Shown here in pieces: positions 25,287-33,196 of a stretch of 64,000 bases of DNA (positions within the stretch are counted from its first letter, which is position 1; every line of letters begins with the position of its first letter). The position numbers and the translations under genes are program-made. This DNA is from Hydrogeniiclostridium mannosilyticum (GTDB lineage Bacteria > Bacillota > Clostridia > Oscillospirales > Acutalibacteraceae): NCBI RefSeq assembly GCF_003268275.1, contig NZ_QLYR01000001.1:124001-188000 (forward strand). Reading direction: 5' to 3'. The notes beneath the pieces are model-generated. The model was not told the origin of the DNA and searched no databases. It saw nothing but the letters and a program-made list of their open reading frames with translations.

Positions 25287-27254
25287 TCAGCGAATTATCT
25301 GATTTCCCGTGAGATTATTCCCCTCAAGATCCACAAACATGAGAGGAGTTTTTCCATCCGCCAGCTGGTGGCGATACGTATTATTTTCCAAAACGCAGGA
25401 TATAGGATCGGCGCTGCTCTTGCCAAGATCGACGTACTTGACAGCGTATACGGATGCACGGCTGTCGTCAGAGAGCGTGATTTCCGTATCGAAAACCGCG
25501 TTTTTAATGGTAACATCCGTGATTTTATAGCTATCGCTGTCACGCCTGTCATAGATCAGCACACAATCGCCAAAAGTGTTCGCCGCACCAAGCTGTTCGC
25601 TGGTTTTTATAAAATCAATAGTAGCCTGCTGATCAAAAACCTTCGCCTGATTATTAAAACCTGTCGCGTGGTATTGGCCGCCGTCAATGGTAAAGCTCCC
25701 GCCGGCTACCATGATATGTCCGGTCACATCGCAGTTTTCCAAAACAACCTTTCCGGCAGGGAAATATCCGGCATAGCCACGCCCGGTTGCGTCCGCGGTT
25801 TGTCCGATTGTAGAATTCTTAATATGCAGTTTGGAATTAAGAGATTGCGAACCATTGGTGGAGATCGTTAACGCCTGACTGGCTTTTGATAAAAGCGTAC
25901 AGTTTTCAATGGTAACATCCGCATCCCCCATTACCAATATCGGGCCGCTGGATGCGCTTGCGGCTGTGCAGACAATCGTACCGTTTTTAATAATGCATTT
26001 CCCGCCGCTTACAGTCAGGCCGTTTTTATGGCTGATAGACAGCGTATGTCCCTGCAGATCGATAACACATTCATTTTTAGTAGTCAGGGCTTTGGGATAG
26101 GTAAGGTTTTTTTCAAAAAGGAAGGTGCCTCCATATTGGAGGGACAATAAATTGTTAGCGCTTTTGACCGTGTAAATTGTTCCCCAACGTATTTCGAACG
26201 GGCTGAACGTAGAGGTTGACAGGGTCAGGAGCCCGGTGTTGGGATCGTAATGAAATTGCTGATCCTGCAAATTCTCCGCACTGTCTGCCTTCGTCATAGC
26301 CGTACCGTTATGGGATACCGTCACGCTGGTCAGATTTTTATCAATGGTCTTTGTGACAACGGCGGGAGCAGACAGCGTTACCGGCGAACCGTCCGGCATA
26401 CACAGGGAAATATCATAGGAAACAGACGTAGCGGCAGAAGACACTTTTTTAACCGAGAGCACCGCGCTCATATCCTTGGCTACAGCGTTTGCCGGAATAT
26501 CAATCTTTGTTCCGTCCGCGTCTGTAATGGTTCCGCCTGCGGCAATGGTAATATTGCCAGAGCCGACTCCCTTGTCATAATTGTCGCCAAAGCTGTCCGC
26601 TTCGTACGGGGTCTGCGTGGCAACAAGGTTCACGCCCAGATCGATAGAGGGAACCGCATCGCCGCGATAGTTGGCTTCGTTGCCGACCTCTGTGGGCATA
26701 TACACCACAAGGGCGATGTACTGCTCGGAGGGCTTGCCATCTATTTCCTCTGGATACAGTTCGCTTTCTTTGGTATAATCGGAAAGTCCCAACGTGTCGC
26801 CCGCCGCTGCCCATGCTTCCTCGCGGGTCGCATATTCGACAATTTCCGTATCGCTTTCTACCTGCCCGAATACCAGATAGTCGGAAAGGCGGCAGCCCTC
26901 CTTGCCGAGCGCGTTGGTAAAGGTGGTTTCGTTTGCCGCTGTCACCGCAAGCTGATATTTCAGCGCCAGCGTTCCGGCATTTTTCACCCGAAGATAGACC
27001 ACTTCCGTGTGTCCCGGCTCCCAAAGCGCGTCTTCCTGAAACAGCTTGGTAGTCTCTGTAACGGGGTTCCATTTGCCCTCCTGGTTCCTGTACTCCAGCT
27101 CTACATCCAGATTGCCCGCCACAATCTTATTGTTGCCGCTGGTGACGGAATCGGTGAACCATGCAAAGGTGGAACCCACCAGCATGGCCGCACACAGCAC
27201 GACGGACAGGATGCTTGCCAGCAGTGCGCGTTTCGTATGTTTGCTGTTGGCCAT
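25287..27254 (-). CDS. TasA/SipW-type fibre protein with inserted beta domain
   Basis: A 655-residue protein. The N-terminal 228 residues are shared with the 22811 protein. Residues 235-360 form a distinct beta domain (ITDADGTKIDIPANAV), reminiscent of ZU5-like folds. A beta-helix-like region follows (385-655), and its last 170 residues align with the end of the 27318 protein (YFPAGKVVLENCDVTG, DGKTPLMFVDLEGN). So its two ends match two different neighbours, a clear mosaic. A 146-base spacer with hairpins separates it from sipW. Confidence 0.8.
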   Translation of the reverse strand: MANSKHTKRALLASILSVVLCAAMLVGSTFAWFTDSVTSGNNKIVAGNLDVELEYRNQEGKWNPVTETTKLFQEDALWEPGHTEVVYLRVKNAGTLALKYQLAVTAANETTFTNALGKEGCRLSDYLVFGQVESDTEIVEYATREEAWAAAGDTLGLSDYTKESELYPEEIDGKPSEQYIALVVYMPTEVGNEANYRGDAVPSIDLGVNLVATQTPYEADSFGDNYDKGVGSGNITIAAGGTITDADGTKIDIPANAVAKDMSAVLSVKKVSSAATSVSYDISLCMPDGSPVTLSAPAVVTKTIDKNLTSVTVSHNGTAMTKADSAENLQDQQFHYDPNTGLLTLSTSTFSPFEIRWGTIYTVKSANNLLSLQYGGTFLFEKNLTYPKALTTKNECVIDLQGHTLSISHKNGLTVSGGKCIIKNGTIVCTAASASSGPILVMGDADVTIENCTLLSKASQALTISTNGSQSLNSKLHIKNSTIGQTADATGRGYAGYFPAGKVVLENCDVTGHIMVAGGSFTIDGGQYHATGFNNQAKVFDQQATIDFIKTSEQLGAANTFGDCVLIYDRRDSDSYKITDVTIKNAVFDTEITLSDDSRASVYAVKYVDLGKSSADPISCVLENNTYRHQLADGKTPLMFVDLEGNNLTGNQIIR

Positions 27255-27317
27255 TTGTAATCCCTCCTGTGTGATTTTATCGTCCTTTCCGAAAAGCCGC
27301 TGAAAAATTCAATCATA

Positions 27318-29504
27318 CTACTGAGCAGGATATGCGATATCCGTTCCGTCAATCCCGATAAACATAAGTGGCTCCTGCCCGCCGGCCAATTTATGATTAT
27401 AGGTGTTGCCTGTAATATTCAGCCTTCCGCGCTCCGCGTCGGGAATATTATTGTAGTCAACATACTTGATGGCATAAGCGGCCGCTTTGCTGCCATCTTT
27501 CAGGGTCAGCTCCGTATTAAAGGTCGCATTCCGGATGGTCACATTGGGTGCGCCATAGCCGCTGCTTCTGCGGTCCATAATCAGAATAGCATCGCCCATA
27601 TGTCCACAGCCGTCTTTTTGGGCAAAGTTCTTCATATAACTGATTGTATCGTCTTTATGCCAGATTTTCGGCTGACCGCTGTAGCCGTCCGCCGTATAGG
27701 TTCCGCCGTCAATGGTCACATCGCCGCCGGAAATAATCACCGCGCCCGTCACATTGCAGTTTTCCATTGTTATGGTACCTGCCGGAAAATAACAGGCATA
27801 ATTCTGATTAGCGGTAATATTGGTGTTCCGCATAACCACGGCCGCATCTTTTGATTGACTGCCGTTTGTAGAAACAGCATAGCCCATGCCTTGAGGATAG
27901 ATGATATCGCAGTTCTCAATGCAGACCTTGGCTGAATCCTGTGCGAATACAACAGAGGCCTTATTTTTATTATCAACAGAAAGCTTACCGCCTGACACGG
28001 TCACGTCCGCCGAGCCGGTTGCATTAATTAAATTGAGTGTTGCCGTGCTCTTGAGTTCCTTGCCGTTCAAGTTGATTTGCACTTTTTCATCCGACAGTGC
28101 CAGCGGACTCGACAGGCTGACGTTTTCCGTCAGGATAACAGTGCCGCCTTGCTCAACGGCTTCCCCCAGTTCTTCGGCGTTGGCAGCGGCTTTGCCGACT
28201 GTGTACCATCCATCGTTCTCGACTACGCTAAGACCAGCAGCCACAAAGTTGGTACCTTTACCCTCTGCAGCATTGTCAGCCGGATTGAAGACATGGAAGC
28301 GGCCACCGTTGACGGTGATTTTGGCCGTATCGTTTTCATAGTTCTGGTCGTAACAATTCAGCATGAATCTATACTGATCTGCACCCGTACCGTCCTCTAG
28401 CTGCTGAATGTTAAATGTTCCGCCATTAATAATCAGTTCTCCGGTATGTACATATACGGCGGAAATATTTCCGATGAACGTGCCGCTCTCGATAGTCAGC
28501 TTGCCGCCATACTGAAGATCCGCTACATAAGAATCATTTTCCTTTGCCTGAACAGTCCCGTTTCCGGTGATGGTCAGTTCGCCGCCTCTGACAGAGAAAA
28601 CAGACCAATTGTTTTTCTGCTGATTCCAGATATCTTTCGCATTGGTCAATGTTTTGCCGTTCATATCCACGGTAACGGATTTTCCGTCTTCGACCGTAAT
28701 CGGAGCGGCCTCACTCAGCTGAATATTATCGGTCAGAATCACAGCACCGCCATTCTCCACGTTTGCAATGGCGTCCTTCAACTGCGCCTCTGTCGCGGCA
28801 TACTCTATCGGATAAGCCGCATCCTCGTCATAATCGTTTCCAAAACTGTCTTTCTCCACGGTATCCTGTGTTGCAACCAGGCTGATGCCCATATCAATAG
28901 AAGGCGCCTGTTTGCCTGTACCATGGTTGGCTTCGTTGCCGACGTCCTCCGGCATATAAACGACCATCGCCAGAACTTCGGGATCCGCGTTTTTCACCAT
29001 AGCTCCCTCTTTGGAATAGCCGGCAGAAATAAGCTGGGCGTCAGTGGCAACAGCCTCCCTCGCAGCTGCACGGCCGGCCGCGTCCTGAGAATAAGCAGTT
29101 TCCGGAGCAGCCACAACACCAAACTTGATAAAGTTCGACAGGTCGATCTCCTTACCGTCCGCCGTCTGACCAATCACCTTATCCGCTACATGGATAGCGA
29201 ACTTGTACTTGAGCGCCAGCGAGCCTGCGTTTGATACCCGTAGATAGACGACCTCGGTATAGCCAGGCTCCCAAAGGGTTCCATCCTTGAATACGTTAGT
29301 GTTTGTGTCAACATCCTCCCAGTTCTGCAGGTCTGTGCTGTACTCCAGCTTCACGTCCAGATTTCCCGCGACAATCTTGTTGTTTCCGCTTGTCACGGAA
29401 TCAGTGAACCATGCAAAAGTGGAACCCACCAGCATGGCCGCACACAGCACGACAGACAGGATGCTCGCCAGCAGTGCGCGCTTCGTATGTTTGCTCTGTG
29501 TCAT
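27318..29504 (-). CDS. TasA/SipW-type fibre protein, largest
   Basis: A 728-residue protein. Residues 1-225 are nearly the same as in the 18838 protein. Residues 235-425 form a first beta-helix-like block (ATEAQLKDAIANVENGGAV). Residues 430-728 form a second (NAEELGEAVEQGGTV) whose end matches that of the 25287 protein (YFPAGTITMENCNVTG, GQEPLMFIGIDG). The 63-base spacer to the 25287 gene has a good CCTCC-complement ribosome site but no terminator, so both should be on one mRNA. Confidence 0.8.
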   Translation of the reverse strand: MTQSKHTKRALLASILSVVLCAAMLVGSTFAWFTDSVTSGNNKIVAGNLDVKLEYSTDLQNWEDVDTNTNVFKDGTLWEPGYTEVVYLRVSNAGSLALKYKFAIHVADKVIGQTADGKEIDLSNFIKFGVVAAPETAYSQDAAGRAAAREAVATDAQLISAGYSKEGAMVKNADPEVLAMVVYMPEDVGNEANHGTGKQAPSIDMGISLVATQDTVEKDSFGNDYDEDAAYPIEYAATEAQLKDAIANVENGGAVILTDNIQLSEAAPITVEDGKSVTVDMNGKTLTNAKDIWNQQKNNWSVFSVRGGELTITGNGTVQAKENDSYVADLQYGGKLTIESGTFIGNISAVYVHTGELIINGGTFNIQQLEDGTGADQYRFMLNCYDQNYENDTAKITVNGGRFHVFNPADNAAEGKGTNFVAAGLSVVENDGWYTVGKAAANAEELGEAVEQGGTVILTENVSLSSPLALSDEKVQINLNGKELKSTATLNLINATGSADVTVSGGKLSVDNKNKASVVFAQDSAKVCIENCDIIYPQGMGYAVSTNGSQSKDAAVVMRNTNITANQNYACYFPAGTITMENCNVTGAVIISGGDVTIDGGTYTADGYSGQPKIWHKDDTISYMKNFAQKDGCGHMGDAILIMDRRSSGYGAPNVTIRNATFNTELTLKDGSKAAAYAIKYVDYNNIPDAERGRLNITGNTYNHKLAGGQEPLMFIGIDGTDIAYPAQ

Positions 29505-29631
29505 TGTTATTCATCCTCCTTGTGAACTTTTTCAATGGGACGTATGTAACTCCTATGCCGCATATTTCCACCCCTGAGGGGCAGATTCCATGCGATCGTG
29601 TTGTATCTCTGACAACTTTAAAAATATAGCA

Positions 29632-31227
29632 TCAGTTGCCGGATGCTGGAGTAGTTTTCCAATACGTTCCGTTTTTGTATGCAGACGCAGGGGAATATCC
29701 ATTTGTATAATCAACCTGTTCACTGTCGGTTTCAATCTTAAAGCCGTCTGCTATCGTGATATTTACAAAATTCAGACTTCCGCGAACCAGCTCCGGCGCA
29801 ATAGATGCCGTATTACTATTTGTAACAACAACATTTTCGCCTATGACCGCAGAACAATCTCCTGATACCCGTATGCCTGTTGCAGACTTTGTACCGCTCA
29901 GCGCAATCGTGACATCGCTGATCTCCGTATCAGACTGATTGTTGACATAAATAGCGGTACCGCCAGCAACCTCAAACTTGCTGTTTCTGATAATATTTCC
30001 ATTACAATGGTTGTTCATCTGGATACCTATCGCAGAGCCCTCCAATTTAAAGGAACAGTCAGCAACAGAGGTTGGTCTTGAACAGAATATCCCATAGCCA
30101 TCGCCGCTTACATTGAATTTACAGTTTTCAAATTCAGTGAAGCCAACGCCTTGGACGCCATAACTCGAAGAATTTCCCGTTACGTTAAAGGTGACATTTC
30201 TAAAGACTGAATTGCTTTTGGATGTTTTCGTATATACAGCTGTACAGTCGCTTACATTCACCGTACCGTTCAGGAACGTAACATCACTGCCGTCAGCCAG
30301 TATTCCTCCGGTAAAATATGAATCATTAACACCTTTTTTAAAGGTAATTTCTTTCCCCGCAAGGTCAAAAATTACTTCTTTATCACCGCTGATTTTATAG
30401 TGATATTTCCAAGTATCGCCGGGATTTCCGATTTGATCCAGCACAATATTATCTTTCAAATGAATAGCGGTTGTTTCGCCTTCTTTAGCCTCAGACAAAG
30501 CAGTCAGGAGTTCTTCACTCGTTTCTGCGTCATGGTGGGCATCGGCTATAACCGGATATTCCGCATTTGCGTCATAATCGTTGCCAAAGCCGTCCGCTTC
30601 GTACGGGGTCTGCGTAGCAACAAGGTTCACGCCCAGATCAACAGAGGGGATCACATCACCGCGATAGTTAGCTTCGTTGCCGACCTCTGTGGGCATATAT
30701 ACAACAATCGCAAGATATTCGTCTTCCGCTTTCGCGTTAAGAGTCCCTTCCTTGCTGTACTCTGTCAGCGCAGCAGGATTTTTCACAGCGCTAACCGCTG
30801 CATCACGATTGTCAAAAGCCATTTTCTGATCTTCTACCACACCATATTTCAGGTATTGGGATAGTTTAAAGGTCTCGCCATTTACATTGGTCGCCTCAGT
30901 TTCGGAATCAATGTTCATGGCGAATTTGTACTTAAGCGCCAAGCTTCCCAGATTTTTGATGCGCAGATAGACAACCTCCGCATGGCCGGGTTCCCAAAGG
31001 GCGTCTTTCTTAAAGAGCTCTGTTGCGTCCTGTACAGGGTTCCATGTCTCAAAATCTGTAGTGTACTCCAATTCAATGTCCAGATTGCCTGCGACGATCT
31101 TGTTGTTTCCGCTTGTCACGGAATCAGTGAACCATGCAAAGGTGCTTCCTATCAGCATGGCCGCACACAGCACGACGGACAGGATGCTCGCCAGCAGTGC
31201 GCGCTTGGTATGTTTGCTCTGTGTCAT
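29632..31227 (-). CDS. TasA/SipW-type fibre protein with beta-helix
   Basis: A 531-residue protein. Its TasA-like module (35-225) is diverged from both pairs of near-identical modules but ends in the same VATQTPYEADGFGNDYDANA linker type. Residues 230-480 are beta-helix-like with many Asn and Ser residues (GFTEFENCKFNVSGDGYG, SAIGIQMNNHCNG). Leader copy 2 (31228-31497) precedes it, and the 127-base spacer after it has no strong terminator. Confidence 0.8.
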   Translation of the reverse strand: MTQSKHTKRALLASILSVVLCAAMLIGSTFAWFTDSVTSGNNKIVAGNLDIELEYTTDFETWNPVQDATELFKKDALWEPGHAEVVYLRIKNLGSLALKYKFAMNIDSETEATNVNGETFKLSQYLKYGVVEDQKMAFDNRDAAVSAVKNPAALTEYSKEGTLNAKAEDEYLAIVVYMPTEVGNEANYRGDVIPSVDLGVNLVATQTPYEADGFGNDYDANAEYPVIADAHHDAETSEELLTALSEAKEGETTAIHLKDNIVLDQIGNPGDTWKYHYKISGDKEVIFDLAGKEITFKKGVNDSYFTGGILADGSDVTFLNGTVNVSDCTAVYTKTSKSNSVFRNVTFNVTGNSSSYGVQGVGFTEFENCKFNVSGDGYGIFCSRPTSVADCSFKLEGSAIGIQMNNHCNGNIIRNSKFEVAGGTAIYVNNQSDTEISDVTIALSGTKSATGIRVSGDCSAVIGENVVVTNSNTASIAPELVRGSLNFVNITIADGFKIETDSEQVDYTNGYSPASAYKNGTYWKTTPASGN

Positions 31228-31497
31228 TGTTCTAACACTCCCATATAATTTTGTCGGCTTTTTCCGGGATAAGCGCTCTCCGAAGAAATGCCGCCAAAAA
31301 TCAGAGAGGCTATTAAGTCTTGGTTCTTCCCCACTTTTCCGAAAGGTTCAGCATATTGCCTAAAGCGGGGCTGTTATACCCCCCCCCGTGGTGAATTTCA
31401 CCAGTTGTGCAATTTGCATAGCTTTTTCCTCCTTGCACATTGGGTATGCCTTGTGGCATTATGTCATCAACTCATTGCCGTTGGCACCGGATTTTCA
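31228..31497 (-). repeat. Duplicated leader element, copy 2
   Basis: A 270-base block about 95% identical to 20359-20629, again filling the space between two fibre genes. The run is nine G here (plus-strand C at 31379-31387). One base is missing about 12 bases further on, so the 48-codon frame is kept while the 64-codon frame is broken. The AAGGAGG site and the small ATG frame are conserved. Confidence 0.75.
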
Positions 31498-32040
31498 GTC
31501 AAATAATTGCTGCGGATTGTTTTTGGTCTGTACCGCGTCAGCCTTCAAATCGAAAGAGAGATATTGGGTCTGTCCGCTGTTACCGGCTTCCTCGGGATAA
31601 TGGAATGTGATCGTCAGCTCCCGGCGCTCGTTCAGTTTCAAAATATCGTTCGCCGCGGTGGTCTGTTCTTTCTGCAAATCAGTAGCTTTACCGCTGTACA
31701 GCACGGTATCTCCATTCCGGATGCTCACGTCCAGCACATCGGCCAGGCCGCCCTCCACATTGTCGAGGTACAGCTTATAATACACATCCCATGTTCCCTG
31801 ATTTTCGAGGAAGAAATCCTTTTCCACCGTCATACCCGGCTCAAACAGGAATTCGTCTTCTTCAATCACCGGTTTGCCGTCATTAAGATTAACCTTAATC
31901 TCGCCTGTCTGAAAAAGGTTATTGTCTACAGCCACCATAGAATAGGCAAGCGCAAAAGTCGTGATGCAAAGACAGACAGCAAGGATTATAACAGTGGCAA
32001 TACTTGCCGTCAGCTTTTTTGCGGTTTTAGGCCTGCTCAT
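31495..32040 (-). CDS. Small TasA-like fibre protein
   Basis: A 181-residue protein, close to a minimal TasA or camelysin. A basic start and hydrophobic segment (about 8-34, ending TTFALAYSMV) form the signal. The beta-rich module contains LFQTGEIKVNLN, FEPGMTVEKDFFLENQG and YPEEAGNSGQ, the same landmarks as in the larger proteins, with no C-terminal helix region. The AWFT box of the others is replaced by ALAYS. The ATG at 32040 lies 8 bases after AAGGAGG, inside the end of the 32027 gene, so the pair is translationally coupled. It could be the core fibre subunit or a cap. Confidence 0.8.
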   Translation of the reverse strand: MSRPKTAKKLTASIATVIILAVCLCITTFALAYSMVAVDNNLFQTGEIKVNLNDGKPVIEEDEFLFEPGMTVEKDFFLENQGTWDVYYKLYLDNVEGGLADVLDVSIRNGDTVLYSGKATDLQKEQTTAANDILKLNERRELTITFHYPEEAGNSGQTQYLSFDLKADAVQTKNNPQQLFD

Positions 32041-32899
32041 GCTGTCCGTCCTCCTTTCTGCGTTTCCAAAGCAATACAAGCAACAGCAAGGACGAACCTG
32101 CTAAAACTACCCATAGCACAATATTCGTATTGTCGCCGGTCTGCGGCGGGGTCAGTCCGCCCTCATCCTTGACATACCATTCAAAGTCCGCTTTCAGCGC
32201 CGCCGCCTGATACTCGTTGCCGACCGAAGTGTCCAGCGATACGTCGATCCGATAATAGGCGGTCGTCTTGCCTTCCGCATTCTTTTTGAGCAGTTCGGAG
32301 AACTCGCTGCCGTTTACTTCGGAAAAAGGCGCGTCGCACAGCACCTTACCGGTTTCCAGATGGGTGACCTTGATATGCAGCACATCAACGAGGTTTTTGG
32401 TCTGCTCTGTAACTTCTGTCTTAAAAAACAGCTCTAAGTCTGCGTTATGGTGCGCTCGGATACAAAAATACTTTGTCTCGGTATCGCCGGGCATCATGTT
32501 TTTTACTTCAAACCGCTGGTTGTCGCCCGGCTTTCCCTCATATAGTTCCAGCTTAACGGCAACGGGCTTGTCCGCCGCGGCGGAGTTGTTTTCACCAGCC
32601 CCATTACCGCCATTGGACGTATCTGTCCGGCTGGCGGCAGATTCGCCGTCGGCCGTGGAGGCTGTTCCCGGCTGGCTGCTGTTTTCTGCCGGATCTTTCT
32701 GCGGCTCCGCGTCTTCTTGGCCGATCAGGTTATCCGGCACGGTTGCCGTAGACTGTGCCGGGGCAAAGAATTGAAGATAGATATAACGCGCCGCAAGGCC
32801 GCCCGCGCTGAGTACCAGCAGGACAGCCAGAATTATAATGACGATTTTCAGCCGCGAAGATTTCGGCGTTGCTTGCTCCGGAACTCCCATAGCCGACAA
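32027..32899 (-). CDS. Sortase-anchored TasA-like protein (PPQTG)
   Basis: A 290-residue protein, first gene of the fibre cluster. Residues 1-45 are a signal anchor, 55-110 a Ser/Asn/Ala-rich spacer, and 115-245 a beta-rich module with FEVKNMMPGDTETKYF and SVGNEYQAAALKADF as in TasA relatives. A PPQTGDN motif, a 20-residue hydrophobic helix and a KRRKE tail form a wall-sorting signal of the (S/P)PxTG type. It probably ties fibres to peptidoglycan. The start is a TTG at 32899, six bases after AAGGA. In the present DNA orientation no convincing promoter is found between this gene and the recombinase. Confidence 0.8.
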   Translation of the reverse strand: MSAMGVPEQATPKSSRLKIVIIILAVLLVLSAGGLAARYIYLQFFAPAQSTATVPDNLIGQEDAEPQKDPAENSSQPGTASTADGESAASRTDTSNGGNGAGENNSAAADKPVAVKLELYEGKPGDNQRFEVKNMMPGDTETKYFCIRAHHNADLELFFKTEVTEQTKNLVDVLHIKVTHLETGKVLCDAPFSEVNGSEFSELLKKNAEGKTTAYYRIDVSLDTSVGNEYQAAALKADFEWYVKDEGGLTPPQTGDNTNIVLWVVLAGSSLLLLVLLWKRRKEDGQHEQA

Positions 32900-32934
32900 T
32901 CACCGTCCTTTATTTTATTTTCCTGTAGCTTGAC

Positions 32935-32954
32935 GACATAAGACTGATTATGTC
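32935..32954 (+). repeat. Inversion site, left
   Basis: GACATAAGACTGATTATGTC: two 7-bp arms (GACATAA/TTATGTC) around an asymmetric 6-base core GACTGA. It is the exact reverse complement of 33177-33196. The arms-plus-core layout is what tyrosine recombinases use (as in lox, FRT and dif sites). Confidence 0.9.
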
Positions 32955-33041
32955 GCAGACAGCAATGGAAATCGAACAATGAATCAACTTATATATGTGT
33001 AAAAAAGATCCCGAAATATCTTCGGTAAATCAAAAGGGCGC

Positions 33042-33083
33042 GAAAAAACAGCCGGAAGAAAAAGATAAGTAATCCCGGCTTGG
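33042..33083. terminator. Hairpin inside the invertible segment
   Basis: AGCCGG and CCGGCT arms with a 19-base loop. On the minus strand it is followed by TTTTTT, fitting a weak intrinsic terminator. In this orientation it would stop any transcript from the recombinase running left into the fibre genes. Confidence 0.5.
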
Positions 33084-33110
33084 TTTTCGTGGCTTTTTTA
33101 ACGATATATA

Positions 33111-33139
33111 TTGCGAAACAGGTCGGATTATGATATGAT
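33111..33139 (+). promoter_or_regulatory. Promoter inside the invertible segment
   Basis: TTGCGA (33111-33116), 17-base spacer, TATGAT (33134-33139) on the plus strand. As oriented it would produce RNA antisense to the 3' end of the recombinase gene. Inverted, it would drive the fibre cluster. Confidence 0.75.
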
Positions 33140-33176
33140 AGAATAAAATAAAATGGTATAGTTATGTGGACTTGAC

Positions 33177-33196
33177 GACATAATCAGTCTTATGTC
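33177..33196 (-). repeat. Inversion site, right
   Basis: GACATAATCAGTCTTATGTC, exact reverse complement of 32935-32954, with the 6-base core in opposite orientation. The stop codon of the recombinase lies in this site, so inversion leaves the recombinase reading frame unchanged. Confidence 0.9.

Larger units (their letters stand above)
32955..33176. other. Predicted invertible segment carrying a promoter
   Basis: A 222-base non-coding segment bounded by the two inverted sites. It contains a hairpin (33042-33083) and one good promoter that reads rightwards here. After inversion its -10 would fall near 32992-32997, about 93 bases before the 32899 start codon, reading into the fibre cluster. 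The present orientation is therefore OFF for the cluster. Confidence 0.8.

Noticed and set aside
26250-27260. 336-codon plus-strand frame opposite a fibre gene
   Set aside because: It is an antisense shadow of the TasA-like module; the same shadow appears opposite the sister genes.
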